Below, piece by piece: positions 1 through 9,113 of a stretch of 64,000 nt of DNA. Location of the stretch: NCBI RefSeq assembly GCF_009758205.1, contig NZ_WRXN01000015.1:62001-126000 (forward strand), given 5' to 3'. Under the pieces are notes generated by a model. The model did not search any database. It was not told where the DNA came from and was given only the letters and a program-made list of their open reading frames with translations. Both the position numbers and the translations under genes were made by a program. The stretch's first letter is position 1. Every line of letters starts with the position of its first letter. The stretch is from Chitinophaga tropicalis. GTDB lineage: Bacteria > Bacteroidota > Bacteroidia > Chitinophagales > Chitinophagaceae.

Positions 1-936
1 CAGCAGGTAGAACTTACTGTTGGTCCAGGTAGGATTTACGCCTGCATGCAGTACAAACCGGGGTTTGATGATCTCCAGGGCAGGGTGGATAGCTACTACG
101 TTGTTGTTGATCTGTTCATTATCATCCTCTTTAAAGGAAGACAGGTCAAAGATACCTTCTGCTCTCAGGTAAACATCTTCAAACAGCTGTTTGGAAACCG
201 GTACCTTGAAGATAGCCGTAGGTTCTTTTCTCTTATAGGAGTCGCTGAAATAAATGAATTTGGCAGAAGGTTCAAATTTGAATGCCCAGTCATTCAGGGG
301 CCTGTTCTTCACACCTACCTGTGCGGTGAACTGGCTGAAGGCCTGTTTTACCTGGCTTTTGTCGTATTCATATACTACATGGTCATAGCCGTAATAGTGT
401 ACCTGGTTACGGTCATAGCCTATGCTGCCGTTCACTTCCAGTATGGGAGTAAAGTAAGTGCCGGAGGCCAGAACATTCAGTGCGCTGTAGTCCTGGTTCT
501 TGATATCTCCTTTGGAGGAGGTGTAATTGGCGTACAGGCCGAAATTATATTTTTCATGCCTGCCGGTACCAAATCCCGCCTGGATAAGCGGAGTGTTATA
601 GTTACCATAGCCGGCTTTGATGAAGTTGTTCTGAAGGGCAGCCAGGGAATCTTTTCCTAATGCCAGTGGTTTCAGGGGAACGGGCTGGTACATGAAGTAC
701 AGGTTCAGCGCCGGCACCTGGTACTGCAGCCTGGGGCGGGTGGTGTCAAAACCTGGCAGGGATGCTGTCAGGTTCAGTTTTGCCGCATCACGCAGTTTAG
801 GGCGGTAATTGGAAATGATGTCTATGGTTTCCTGTTTCAGGTCCTGGGCCTGCGCCTGCTGCTGCAAAAGTACTCCTGCTGCGCTGCAGCCTGCTACTGC
901 CATAAACCGGTGAATATGTTTGATATACGCGTTCAT
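1..936 (-). CDS. Outer-membrane beta-barrel protein, N-terminal 312 residues (gene runs off the left edge)
   Basis: The minus strand is open from the ATG at 936-934 to the window edge, so the 3' end is missing. The product starts with a Sec signal peptide ending in QAQAQ near residue 31. The following text is rich in alternating aromatic and polar residues, with segments such as GFGTGRHEKYNFGLYANY and NYTSSKGDIKNQDYSALN that look like beta-barrel strands and turns. No TonB box or plug domain is visible in this part. It begins 22 nt after the stop of the large TPR gene, so the two are almost surely one operon with a shared envelope role. The family resembles Bacteroidota outer-membrane proteins annotated loosely as TonB-dependent receptors; the exact function cannot be told. 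Confidence 0.8.
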   Translation of the reverse strand, partial: MNAYIKHIHRFMAVAGCSAAGVLLQQQAQAQDLKQETIDIISNYRPKLRDAAKLNLTASLPGFDTTRPRLQYQVPALNLYFMYQPVPLKPLALGKDSLAALQNNFIKAGYGNYNTPLIQAGFGTGRHEKYNFGLYANYTSSKGDIKNQDYSALNVLASGTYFTPILEVNGSIGYDRNQVHYYGYDHVVYEYDKSQVKQAFSQFTAQVGVKNRPLNDWAFKFEPSAKFIYFSDSYKRKEPTAIFKVPVSKQLFEDVYLRAEGIFDLSSFKEDDNEQINNNVVAIHPALEIIKPRFVLHAGVNPTWTNSKFYLL

Positions 937-958
937 GCTGTCGTAATTCGGAAATTAT

Positions 959-3900
959 TTACTTGGATTTGATCTTGGAGGCTGCCTTTTCCTCTGCTTC
1001 GGCTTTTGCCAGTTTTTCTCTGGCTTCCTGTTTCAGCTCGGCTATCTGGCAATTCTCTGCAATGCTCTGGAAGGTGGCTTTTGCATTGAAATAGTCCTTC
1101 TGGCGCGCGTAGATATCACCCAGCAGGATATAAGCCTTGGCTACCCATAATTCATATCCTGGTGTGTTCTTGATCACATCGAAACCGGCTTTCTCAGCTT
1201 CTGCCAGGTCATTCTTCTGGAACAGGCAATAAGCGATGTTATACCGTGCTTCGGCGCCTATTTCGGATTTGGTAAGCCCTGCAGCGATCTTATGTTCTTT
1301 GATAGCTTCATCATACTGCCCCTGTTCCTGCTCTGCGCGGCCCAGGTAAGCATGGCCTATGATCTGGTCGTCTGTACTGATATTGGCGCTGGACAACAGT
1401 ATTTCAGCGTAGTTGGCCACTTCATCCCAGCGTTTCAGCTGGTAGTTGCTGCGCAGCAATCCGCGTGTGGCGGTAAATGTATTCTCTTTTGTAGTAGAGA
1501 GGTCCTGCAGCTGCAGATAGTAGGTGCGGGCCTTCTCGTAGTTCTTTACCTGGTAGTAGTTGATATTGGCTGCCTGTTGTGCGGCACGTTCAGCGTACAG
1601 GCTGTTGTTCTTTGACAACACGAACTCATATCCGGGTAATGCCCCGGTATAGTCTTTATTGTTATAGGCACATTCTGATCTGTAGAATTGTGCTGGTAAT
1701 ACGAATTGCCCGTTCGGGAATTTCTGCAGGTAACTGTTGAAGGCTGTAGTGGCGCCGGCACAGTCGCCATTGCTGAATTTATTTTCAGCAGCGGCATAGC
1801 TCAGGGAATCCTCTGCAGAAACGCTTACTGTCTGGCCGGTAGATTTCAGCAGGGCTACATAAGCGTCAGTTTTGCCCTGGCTTACATAGATATCTTTTAC
1901 AGCTGCCAGTGCTTCGTCGGCTTCGGGTGAGTTAGGGAACTTCTCTACAACCTGGCGGTAATAGGAGATGGCCCTTTCTTCGTCATCCTTATTGAAATAG
2001 CAAAGGCCCAGCTTAAGTAATGCTCTGGGGGCGCTTGGACCGTTGGGCTGTTTTTTCAGCACGCTTTCCAGGTAAGGAATGGCTTCATTATATTTTTCAT
2101 CTGCCAGGTAGGTATTGGCAATTTCCAGGTCAGCATCGTTACCAAAGCCGGAAGACGGGTATTTGTTGCCCAGTTGTTTTAGCAGATTTACTTTTTCGTT
2201 CGTTTTACCCTGTATGCCCAGGATGATACTTTTCTGGTAAGTGGCATAGTCGGCACCGGGCTCATTGTTGCTGATGATCTTATCATAGAGGACCAGTGCC
2301 TTTGTGTAGTCTTTCAGCATATAGTAACAGTCGGCGCTGCGCAGGGTGGCATCATTGATAATACGGCCGGCGTTGGGACCATTGGTACGTTGTGCTGCTT
2401 CAAAGTGCTGCAGGGCGCGGGTATAATCCTCTTTTTTTAACAGGCTGTATCCCATGTTGTAGCTGGCGGTCTGGGCATTGGCCTCTCCGGAGGAAGGTAC
2501 ACCACCTGTCAGGTAAGCATTCAGGTGGGAGATGGCATCGTCGGTTCTGTTCTGGCGCATGGCTATTTCTGCTTTCCAGAAGTGTGCCAGCTGGGAAATA
2601 TTTTTATCGTAAGGATTTTTCAGGGAGACGTCCAGCAGGCGGTCTGCTTCAGCCAGTTGCTGGTCGTTCACCAGTTCTGTGGCTCTGCCGTAAGACACTT
2701 TCTGGTAGGCCTTCAGTACTGTAGGATTTTTCTCAGGGATCATTTCTATGATGCTGAGAGCGTCCCTGTAGTTGTTGGTGTTCATGAGCAGGTTTACCAG
2801 GATCTCGCGGGCTTCTTTGGTATAAGCTGACTGGGGATAGGCGCTTACAAAGCTGGTCAGCTCTGTGATGGCGGCATCCTGGTAGCCCAGTTCATATGAC
2901 AGTTTACCGTAGTTAAAGCGGGATATCTCCTGTTGCTGTGCATTAGTACTGTTACGGGCACAGAAGGCAAAGGCGTTGCGGGCGTTGGCTTTCTGATTGG
3001 TGCGGAGGTAGCAGTCGCCCAGCAGGTACATGGAATTCTGTCCGAGGGAATCTTTCTCGCTGCTCAGTTGTTTAAAGCCGTTGATGGCTTTAGCGAAATT
3101 ACCTGTCTGATAGTAGCTGTAGGAAAGCTGGTAAATATCTTCTTTCCTTACTTCGTCTGCATTATCATTGAATTCCTGGAGATAGGGGAGTGCTTTCTGA
3201 TATTCTTTTCTTTCAAAATAGGCCTGACCGAGAAGCTGTTTCATTTCAGCTTCGTAGTACATACCGCCTTTTTTTACCAGTGGCTCTGCGTAATTGATCA
3301 GCTGATCGCGTTTACCCTGGAAGTAGTATATCTCAGCGATATAATAAGGAACGATGTTGCTGTATTTAGGTTCGTTCACAACACGCTGGAAGCTGACGAG
3401 GGCATCATTGTACTGGCGGTTGTAATAAGCAATGAAGCCGTAGTAATAATTGGCCGGCATGTAGTATTTGCCGTTAATTTCCCTGATGGAGCCAAAGAGC
3501 GGCTGTGCTTTACTGAAGTCTTTTACATTAAAGTAGCAATAGGCCAGTTCAAACTTTGCTTCTGCAATTTCGCTGTTCGAAAGGTTCTCTATATTAGCTT
3601 TTTCATACAGGGGAATGGCCTCTTTCAGCTTATTCTGGTGAAAATAGTATTTGGCCAGCTGGTAGCTTACCAATTGCTCCCTTGCATTGTTGTTATAGCC
3701 TGCCAGGAACTCCGTTGCCAGTCTTTCAGCGTTAGCCTGCCCCAGTTTCAGCGCACATACTGTATAATAATATTGTGCATCGGTCCTGACAAGGCTGCGG
3801 CTGGTTTCCTGGAAATAGCTGATATTATCCAGTGTTTGCCGGAACAGCTGCATGGCTACAGCATATTTCTCCTGCTGGAAAAGTTGCTGGGCATCTTTGA

Positions 3901-4027
3901 AAACTTTATCCGGCTCCGTATAGATACGGGTTTGCTGTGCTTCAGCTGCCGGTGCTGCCAGTATACAGTACGTAGCCAGGAAGAAGTAAAAATGTCCGGA
4001 AACAAGAATCTTTCTTATGAATTGCAT
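959..4027 (-). CDS. Large exported tetratricopeptide-repeat protein
   Basis: The product has 1022 residues. The first 30 form a signal peptide (hydrophobic core FYFFLATYCILAAP, cleavage near AEAQ), and there is no lipobox cysteine, so it should be periplasmic. The rest is nearly all helical TPR-type repeats (for example KAIPLYEKA, KALPYLQEF, RAISYYRQVVEKFPNSPEADEAL), about twenty units, ending in a charged helix EKLAKAEAEEKAASK. Repeats of the YbgF/TPR_6 kind usually act as a protein-binding scaffold. It lies directly upstream of the beta-barrel gene ending at the left edge, which suggests a periplasmic partner of that outer-membrane protein. No catalytic domain is seen. Confidence 0.88.
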   Translation of the reverse strand: MQFIRKILVSGHFYFFLATYCILAAPAAEAQQTRIYTEPDKVFKDAQQLFQQEKYAVAMQLFRQTLDNISYFQETSRSLVRTDAQYYYTVCALKLGQANAERLATEFLAGYNNNAREQLVSYQLAKYYFHQNKLKEAIPLYEKANIENLSNSEIAEAKFELAYCYFNVKDFSKAQPLFGSIREINGKYYMPANYYYGFIAYYNRQYNDALVSFQRVVNEPKYSNIVPYYIAEIYYFQGKRDQLINYAEPLVKKGGMYYEAEMKQLLGQAYFERKEYQKALPYLQEFNDNADEVRKEDIYQLSYSYYQTGNFAKAINGFKQLSSEKDSLGQNSMYLLGDCYLRTNQKANARNAFAFCARNSTNAQQQEISRFNYGKLSYELGYQDAAITELTSFVSAYPQSAYTKEAREILVNLLMNTNNYRDALSIIEMIPEKNPTVLKAYQKVSYGRATELVNDQQLAEADRLLDVSLKNPYDKNISQLAHFWKAEIAMRQNRTDDAISHLNAYLTGGVPSSGEANAQTASYNMGYSLLKKEDYTRALQHFEAAQRTNGPNAGRIINDATLRSADCYYMLKDYTKALVLYDKIISNNEPGADYATYQKSIILGIQGKTNEKVNLLKQLGNKYPSSGFGNDADLEIANTYLADEKYNEAIPYLESVLKKQPNGPSAPRALLKLGLCYFNKDDEERAISYYRQVVEKFPNSPEADEALAAVKDIYVSQGKTDAYVALLKSTGQTVSVSAEDSLSYAAAENKFSNGDCAGATTAFNSYLQKFPNGQFVLPAQFYRSECAYNNKDYTGALPGYEFVLSKNNSLYAERAAQQAANINYYQVKNYEKARTYYLQLQDLSTTKENTFTATRGLLRSNYQLKRWDEVANYAEILLSSANISTDDQIIGHAYLGRAEQEQGQYDEAIKEHKIAAGLTKSEIGAEARYNIAYCLFQKNDLAEAEKAGFDVIKNTPGYELWVAKAYILLGDIYARQKDYFNAKATFQSIAENCQIAELKQEAREKLAKAEAEEKAASKIKSK

Positions 4028-4135
4028 GCTTTTAACCTGTTATTACTTGAATATGCGTTTAAAACGGATCCGGGATGGAAATATTTTCCATTCAGAATCA
4101 ATAAAATATTGCTTTGAGGGAAACAAAAACAGGGA

Positions 4136-4143
4136 CAAATATA
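4136..4143 (-). promoter_or_regulatory. Probable -7 promoter element for the TPR/beta-barrel operon
   Basis: On the minus strand this reads TATATTTG, a full match to the Bacteroidota -7 consensus TAnnTTTG. It sits about 110 nt before the TPR start codon. No clear TTTG -33 box lies 19-20 nt further upstream, so support comes from the -7 box and its position only. Confidence 0.4.
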
Positions 4144-4236
4144 ATTATTGCTTTTAATTCAGCGGCACTGACATTAACCCGGCAGGAACTGCTGATCTGT
4201 ACCAGACGTGGAAGTTTTCTTGTATGCCGGTCAGGT

Positions 4237-5331
4237 CTATAATAATTTTACGAGATCGTCCGGAGAAGGTAAAACGTCCTTCATGGACTGTGGCACCTTT
4301 GTGGTTAATTTATATGTTGCCACACCCATAGCTTTATCCATAGACTTAAACGCATATTCTACCTGTGTGTTATCTTTCTCCCTGCATAAAATGATCCCGA
4401 TTGCAGGATTTTCTCCCGGCTGTCGTTCCTGGTCATCCAGTACATTCAGGTAAAAATTAAGGTGGCCGGCATGTTCCGGTCTGAATTTCTCTTTCTTTAA
4501 TTCAAAGACCACCAGGCATCTGAGTATCCTGTTATAGAAAAGAAGATCAATAAAGAACTCTTCTCCCCCCACTGTTAAACGATATTGATTCCCGATAAAA
4601 GCAAAACCCTTGCCAAGCCTCATAATGAACTGTTTGATATTCGTCACTATTTCATTTTCAAGGTCTGCTTCGTAAGTGGGATCTGAATTGATAAAATCCA
4701 GCAGATATTCATCTTTAAAGGCATCAGTGGCCTGTTTATGAAGGGAGAAGGGTAAGGCGTCGTTGAAATTATTGGGCAGTTTACCTTTGTGGCTGTACAG
4801 GTCTGCTTCCATATGGTATTCCAGTGTTCTGTACGACCATTGATGCTGAGCTGCCTGCTGCATATAGAACCAGCGGGCAGAGAGGTCTTTTACCTTCAAT
4901 AGTGTAAAATGATGTGTAAATCCCAGGCTGGTAAATACCTCCAGGAAGGAATGGATACTCAGTTCTGCCAAAACAGGAAAGTTGCTTTTTAAGTCAGATG
5001 CCCCTAATTGGTTCGGCGGTGCCGAACCAATTAAAACACTCTGGAAATCTGCATAGGTTTCATAGAATTGCCTCATTTTTTTAAGATTTTCGGCAGAAAA
5101 CCCTCTTAACCCCGGCCATTCTTTCTGCAGGTCTGCAGATATAGCCTTGAGGATCTTAGCACCCCATCCCGCCGCTGTTATTCTCTCCAGCAGCATCTTC
5201 CCAACAGAATAATAGAGCAATAATTGCTCCCTGTTAGCCAGCCGGGCAGCATTGTACCGGCTTCTCAGTATATTGTCTTTTAATGCTGCAATAAGTTTCA
5301 GATATTCCTGGTTTTGCATGCCCGCAAACAT
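4237..5331 (-). CDS. YhcG-family PD-(D/E)XK nuclease (DUF1016)
   Basis: The product has 364 residues, the normal length for the family. The N-terminal half (about 5-150) is the helical DUF1016_N domain with the typical SVGKMLLERI, WPGLRGFSAENLKKMRQFY and LSIHSFLEV stretches. The C-terminal half is the nuclease domain: ENEIVTNIKQFI, then GGEEFFIDLLFYN (Asp262) and VVFELKKEKF (Glu277-x-Lys279), the D...ExK metal-binding core. Family members are stand-alone nucleases of uncertain role, often linked to mobile DNA or DNA processing. A second possible start lies four codons in (MQNQ). The gene stands alone. An internal perfect palindrome at 5005-5033 encodes residues about 100-109, between the two domains. 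Confidence 0.9.
   Translation of the reverse strand: MFAGMQNQEYLKLIAALKDNILRSRYNAARLANREQLLLYYSVGKMLLERITAAGWGAKILKAISADLQKEWPGLRGFSAENLKKMRQFYETYADFQSVLIGSAPPNQLGASDLKSNFPVLAELSIHSFLEVFTSLGFTHHFTLLKVKDLSARWFYMQQAAQHQWSYRTLEYHMEADLYSHKGKLPNNFNDALPFSLHKQATDAFKDEYLLDFINSDPTYEADLENEIVTNIKQFIMRLGKGFAFIGNQYRLTVGGEEFFIDLLFYNRILRCLVVFELKKEKFRPEHAGHLNFYLNVLDDQERQPGENPAIGIILCREKDNTQVEYAFKSMDKAMGVATYKLTTKVPQSMKDVLPSPDDLVKLL
5005..5033. repeat. 13-bp perfect inverted repeat inside the YhcG coding sequence
   Basis: The arms TAATTGGTTCGGC (5005-5017) and GCCGAACCAATTA (5021-5033) are exact reverse complements around a GGT loop. In the protein it encodes a GSAPPNQLG-like stretch in the linker region before the PLSIHSFLEV-type block. 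It is in frame and adds a flexible Pro/Asn-rich loop. Such symmetry is not expected in ordinary coding DNA. Confidence 0.85.
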
Positions 5332-5494
5332 AACAGAACAAAACAGAAACCAATCATACCATTCTGTTCATCTGCTATCCGTATGTTCATCTTCACCACT
5401 GTCAGTTTTACCGTCATAATTCTTATAAAAAAATAAGTTTACTTTTGACCCGAACAAACCGGCTAAACGATCTTTACAGGATGTTTTGCCGGAT

Positions 5495-5502
5495 TATTTT
5501 TG
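5495..5502 (+). promoter_or_regulatory. Probable -7 promoter element for the DoxX gene
   Basis: The sequence TATTTTTG matches TAnnTTTG and lies 21 nt before the DoxX start codon. About 19 nt upstream is only a weak CTTT in place of a TTTG -33 box. It would also serve the thioesterase, cinA and E2 genes unless the hairpin at 5938-5963 isolates them. Confidence 0.45.
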
Positions 5503-5523
5503 CCGTCAAACTTTTAAAATTCT

Positions 5524-5931
5524 ATGAGCAAACTATTTTCTTCCCGCGTAAACAATGGGGCGCTTAACTTCTCCCTGCTGATCTTACGTGTGGCCACAGG
5601 AGCCCTTATGTTCCTGCATGGCTGGGGTAAGCTGAACAAATTTTCAGAAATGAAAGGCGGTTTCCCTGACCCTCTGCATATAGGCAGCCTGGCATCCCTA
5701 TCTCTTACCATATTTGCAGAAGCTTTTTGCTCTGTTTTACTGATACTTGGCCTGCTTACCAGGCTGGCCACCATTCCGCTGATCATTTGCATGGGCGTAG
5801 CTATATTCATTATACATGGCCATGACCCGGTAGAAAAGAAAGAACTGGCTATTCTTTACATAGCAGCTTTCATCGCAATATTATTTACAGGTCCTGGTAA
5901 GTTCAGCCTTGACAAAGTGATTGGAAAATAA
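5524..5931 (+). CDS. DoxX family membrane protein
   Basis: The product has 135 residues and four predicted membrane helices. It opens with the DoxX signature region: LLILRVATGALMFLHGWGKL near residues 17-37, followed by a second helix SLTIFAEAFCSVLLILG and RLATIPLIICMGVAIFI. DoxX proteins are small quinone-related or redox-associated inner-membrane proteins; the substrate is not settled. It heads a plus-strand run with the thioesterase gene 47 nt downstream, but a perfect hairpin lies between them. Confidence 0.9.
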   Translation: MSKLFSSRVNNGALNFSLLILRVATGALMFLHGWGKLNKFSEMKGGFPDPLHIGSLASLSLTIFAEAFCSVLLILGLLTRLATIPLIICMGVAIFIIHGHDPVEKKELAILYIAAFIAILFTGPGKFSLDKVIGK

Positions 5932-5937
5932 AAATTA

Positions 5938-5963
5938 CCGGATGCCTGTTGTCAGGCATCCGG
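5938..5963 (+). other. Perfect 11-bp hairpin between the DoxX and thioesterase genes
   Basis: The arms CCGGATGCCTG and CAGGCATCCGG flank a TTGT loop just after the DoxX stop. On the plus strand no U-tract follows, so it is a weak terminator or an mRNA-stabilising stem-loop. The minus strand has a U-rich tail but no gene upstream to end. Confidence 0.6.
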
Positions 5964-5978
5964 CCTTAAGAGGACAAT

Positions 5979-6401
5979 ATGTTTACACAAACAACGCAGA
6001 TCCGGGTGCGTTACGGAGAAACGGATCAGATGGGATATCTCTACTACGGCAACTATGCACTCTATTATGAAGTAGGCCGTGCAGAAGCTATCCGGACACT
6101 GGGCTTCACCTATGCGGAGCTGGAAAAGCAAGGCATCATCATGCCGGTGGCAGAACTAAATTCAAAATATTTACGCCCGGCATATTACGATGACCTCATA
6201 ACAGTAAAGACTATATTGAAGGAATTGCCGGTAGATCATAAGATCAGGTTCCATTCCGAACTATATAATGAAAAAGGAGAGTTACTGAATATAGGAGTAA
6301 CCACACTGGTATTCCTGCATGCAGATACCAGACTCCGCTATGGTATGCCACCTGTTCTGATGGAGAGACTGGCGCCTTTCTTTGAGAAAAGTCCGCAATA
6401 A
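5979..6401 (+). CDS. Acyl-CoA thioesterase, 4HBT/YbgC-like hotdog fold
   Basis: The product has 140 residues and is a single hotdog domain. The YbgC/4-hydroxybenzoyl-CoA thioesterase signature is clear near the N-terminus: RVRYGETDQMGYLYYGNYALYYEVGR, in which the Asp of ETDQMG is the usual catalytic acid. These enzymes hydrolyse short or medium acyl-CoA esters in the cytoplasm. The next gene, cinA, starts two bases after this stop, so the pair is probably co-transcribed and translationally coupled. Confidence 0.9.
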   Translation: MFTQTTQIRVRYGETDQMGYLYYGNYALYYEVGRAEAIRTLGFTYAELEKQGIIMPVAELNSKYLRPAYYDDLITVKTILKELPVDHKIRFHSELYNEKGELLNIGVTTLVFLHADTRLRYGMPPVLMERLAPFFEKSPQ

Positions 6402-6402
6402 C

Positions 6403-7659
6403 ATGACAACACAGCCGAAAAAGGTATTGGTCAGCATCGTCACTATCGGGGATGAGCTGCTGATCGGTCAGACGATAGATACAAACTCAGCCTGGATGGC
6501 GCAGCAGCTGAATGCAATGGGAATATGGGTGCATCGTCGTATAGCCATCGGAGACGTAAGGGAAGCCATTATCGATGCCCTGGAAAAAGAAGGGGCAGTA
6601 TCGGATATCATCCTGATAACGGGGGGATTAGGGCCCACGGCAGATGACATTACCAAGCCGGTACTATGCGAATATTTCGGAGGAACACTGGTAAGGGACG
6701 AAGTCACTTACAACATGGTCATGGAATTCTTTGAAAGCAGGAACCTGCCCCGGCTTCAAAGGAACGTTGACCAGTCACTGGTTCCCGATGTAGCCACTGT
6801 ACTGCATAACATCAGGGGAACAGCACCGGGCATGTGGTTTGAGAAAGATGGTAAGATATATGTATCTATGCCCGGAGTACCTCATGAAATGAAAGGTATC
6901 ATGCAGGACCATGTAATGCCCCGGCTGCAGACGTTTTTCGATACTCCTGCAGTTGTGCATCAAACCCTGCTGACCTCAGGAATGGGGGAATCTTTCATTG
7001 CAGAGCGGCTGACAGACTTTGAAGCCAATCTGCCGTCAGGTATCAAACTGGCTTACCTGCCGTCTTACGGTTTGCTGAAGCTCCGGCTGACAGCCTTCGG
7101 GCAGGACGGGCAATCTACAGCCGCTGCTTTATCCGTTTATTTTCAGCAGTTGAAAGATCTGCTGCCAGACATCAGCGTATATGACGAAGATGTTTCTTTA
7201 GCGGAAGTACTGGGGCGATTGCTGACAGCAAAACATAAGACAATGGGCACGGCGGAAAGCTGCACGGGGGGATATATAGCACATAGCATTACCCAGATAC
7301 CGGGAAGCTCTGCCTGGTATAAGGGCAGTGTGGTCAGTTATGCGAATGAAATTAAAACCAATCTGTTAGGGGTGAAGCAGACCACCTTACAGGCAAATGG
7401 GGCAGTCAGCGAAGCAGTGGTAAGAGAAATGGCGATGGGCGCCCTGCAACAGCTGAAAACCGATTATATTATTGCCGTATCCGGTATTATGGGACCCGAT
7501 GGAGGTACTCCGGAGAAGCCCGTAGGCACCGTCTGGATTGCAGCCGGAAGCGCTGAAAAACTGGTGACAGTGAAATTTCAGTTACGTTTCGGCCGGATGA
7601 ATAATATACAAATGACAGCAACTTATGCAATGAATGAATTGAGGAAGTTGATAGTATAA
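6403..7659 (+). CDS. cinA: CinA-family protein (competence/damage-inducible protein A, NMN deamidase type)
   Basis: Starting at the ATG at 6403 gives 418 residues, the usual CinA length; a TTG start at 6382 would overlap the thioesterase stop and is less likely. Residues about 8-175 are the MoCF/COG1058 domain with GDELLIGQTIDTNSAWMA and TGGLGPTADDITK. Residues about 255-415 are the C-terminal amidohydrolase domain with TAESCTGGYIAHSIT and AVSGIMGPDGGTPEKPVGT. Known activities of the family are ADP-ribose pyrophosphatase (N-terminal) and nicotinamide mononucleotide deamidase (C-terminal), meaning pyridine nucleotide salvage. Both halves look intact. Confidence 0.93.
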   Translation: MTTQPKKVLVSIVTIGDELLIGQTIDTNSAWMAQQLNAMGIWVHRRIAIGDVREAIIDALEKEGAVSDIILITGGLGPTADDITKPVLCEYFGGTLVRDEVTYNMVMEFFESRNLPRLQRNVDQSLVPDVATVLHNIRGTAPGMWFEKDGKIYVSMPGVPHEMKGIMQDHVMPRLQTFFDTPAVVHQTLLTSGMGESFIAERLTDFEANLPSGIKLAYLPSYGLLKLRLTAFGQDGQSTAAALSVYFQQLKDLLPDISVYDEDVSLAEVLGRLLTAKHKTMGTAESCTGGYIAHSITQIPGSSAWYKGSVVSYANEIKTNLLGVKQTTLQANGAVSEAVVREMAMGALQQLKTDYIIAVSGIMGPDGGTPEKPVGTVWIAAGSAEKLVTVKFQLRFGRMNNIQMTATYAMNELRKLIV

Positions 7660-7701
7660 ACCTTACTTTTGTTTCCGTACCAAAAAGCTAAACACAATTT
7701 T

Positions 7702-9090
7702 ATGGCCATTGTAGAACTGGTAATGCCCAAAATGGGGGAAAGTATTATGGAAGCCACCATATTACGCTGGCACAAAAAGGCAGGAGATCAGGTAAAAGCT
7801 GATGAAACCGTGCTGGAAATTGCTACAGACAAGGTGGATAGCGAAGTACCTTCTATTGCAGATGGGATAATTACCGAGGTACTCTACGCAGAGAACGATG
7901 TGGTACCTGTAGGTACCGTCATAGCACGAATCAACACTAATGTGGATGCCGGTGTTACTGAATCGCCGGTTGTATCTTCGGAAGAGCAGGCGCCTGTTGC
8001 CGTAGAAGAAGAGACATCCGCATACCGGCATGAAGCTGCCGGAGCACCGTATGAGGCACAGTTTGTGACCGGCGGTGCAAGGTTTTACTCCCCGCTTGTG
8101 CTCACTATTGCACAACAGGAAGGGATCAGCTTTGCAGAACTGGAAAAAATACCTGGTACCGGCAATGAAGGCAGGGTTACCAAGAAAGATATATTGAACT
8201 TTGTGGCTAACAGAGGTAAAGGAGCAGCTCCTGCACCTGCTGAAGCCGCAACGATACCCATACAGGAAGAACAACCTGCTGCCCGCCCTGTAGTAACACA
8301 GCCGGCAGCTACTGCTACTGCCGCACCGGTCGCCAAAGCAGTTAACACACAGCCGGTTACCAGTGTTAACAGCTATGGCGGGAATGTAGAGATCATCGAA
8401 ATGGACCGTATGCGTAAGCTGATAGCTGAACATATGGTACGCAGCAAACATACCAGTCCGCATGTGACCAGCTTTGCTGAAGCTGATGTTACCAACATGG
8501 TGAAATGGCGTGACCAGATTAAAAAAGACTTTGAGAAAAGGGAAGGGGAGAAGATCACTTTCACTCCGCTCTTTATTGAAGCGTTGGTAAGATGTATCAA
8601 GAAATTCCCGCTGGTGAACTGTTCCCTGGACGGAGATAAGATCATCCTGAAAAAAGATATCAATGTTGGTATGGCCACTGCATTGCCCAGCGGTAACCTG
8701 ATTGTTCCGGTGATCCGCAATGCAGATATGCTGAACCTGGTAGGCCTTACCCGTCAGGTGAACTATCTGGCCAACGCTGCCCGTGAAAACAGGCTGAAAC
8801 CTGATGATACCCAGAACGGTACCATCACCCTGACCAACGTAGGTACATTTGGCAGCCTTGCCGGAACACCTATTATTAACCAGCCGCAGGTAGCTATCCT
8901 GGCGGTGGGCGCCATTAAGAAACGCCCCGTAGTAATAGAGACCCCGCATGGAGACACTATTGCCATCCGTCATATGATGTACCTGTCGCTTTCCTACGAT
9001 CATCGTATTGTAGACGGGGCGCTGGGTTCTACCTTCCTTAGTGCTGTAGCACAGGAACTGGAGAACTTTAATGGTGACAGGGAATACTGA
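7702..9090 (+). CDS. 2-oxoacid dehydrogenase E2 component (dihydrolipoyl acyltransferase)
   Basis: Starting at ATG 7702 gives 462 residues. A TTG 33 nt upstream is open but would add an untypical leader. Residues 1-80 are a lipoyl domain with Lys44 in ATDKVDSEVPS, the lipoylation site. A Pro/Ala/Thr linker follows, then a peripheral subunit-binding domain near 130-170 (SPLVLTIAQQEGI...GRVTKKDIL), a second Ala/Pro-rich linker, and the catalytic acyltransferase domain ending in SYDHRIVDG (His434, Asp438). It transfers acyl groups from lipoyl to CoA in a pyruvate, 2-oxoglutarate or branched-chain dehydrogenase complex. No E1 or E3 gene is next to it, so the substrate cannot be assigned; a branched-chain or pyruvate type is likely. 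Confidence 0.93.
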   Translation: MAIVELVMPKMGESIMEATILRWHKKAGDQVKADETVLEIATDKVDSEVPSIADGIITEVLYAENDVVPVGTVIARINTNVDAGVTESPVVSSEEQAPVAVEEETSAYRHEAAGAPYEAQFVTGGARFYSPLVLTIAQQEGISFAELEKIPGTGNEGRVTKKDILNFVANRGKGAAPAPAEAATIPIQEEQPAARPVVTQPAATATAAPVAKAVNTQPVTSVNSYGGNVEIIEMDRMRKLIAEHMVRSKHTSPHVTSFAEADVTNMVKWRDQIKKDFEKREGEKITFTPLFIEALVRCIKKFPLVNCSLDGDKIILKKDINVGMATALPSGNLIVPVIRNADMLNLVGLTRQVNYLANAARENRLKPDDTQNGTITLTNVGTFGSLAGTPIINQPQVAILAVGAIKKRPVVIETPHGDTIAIRHMMYLSLSYDHRIVDGALGSTFLSAVAQELENFNGDREY

Positions 9091-9113
9091 AAAGATCAGT
9101 TATAAGATAAAGT

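Noticed and set aside
46..660. 204-codon plus-strand ORF at the left edge
   Set aside because: It is a shadow of the partial beta-barrel gene, which has a signal peptide and an operon partner on the minus strand.
2933..4117. 394-codon plus-strand ORF opposite the TPR gene
   Set aside because: It is an antisense shadow; the minus strand carries a signal peptide and regular TPR repeats, while the plus product is Val/Phe/Ile-rich with no domain.
7762..9003. 413-codon minus-strand ORF opposite the E2 gene
   Set aside because: The plus strand shows complete lipoyl, binding and catalytic domains; the opposite product is Cys/His/Arg-rich noise.
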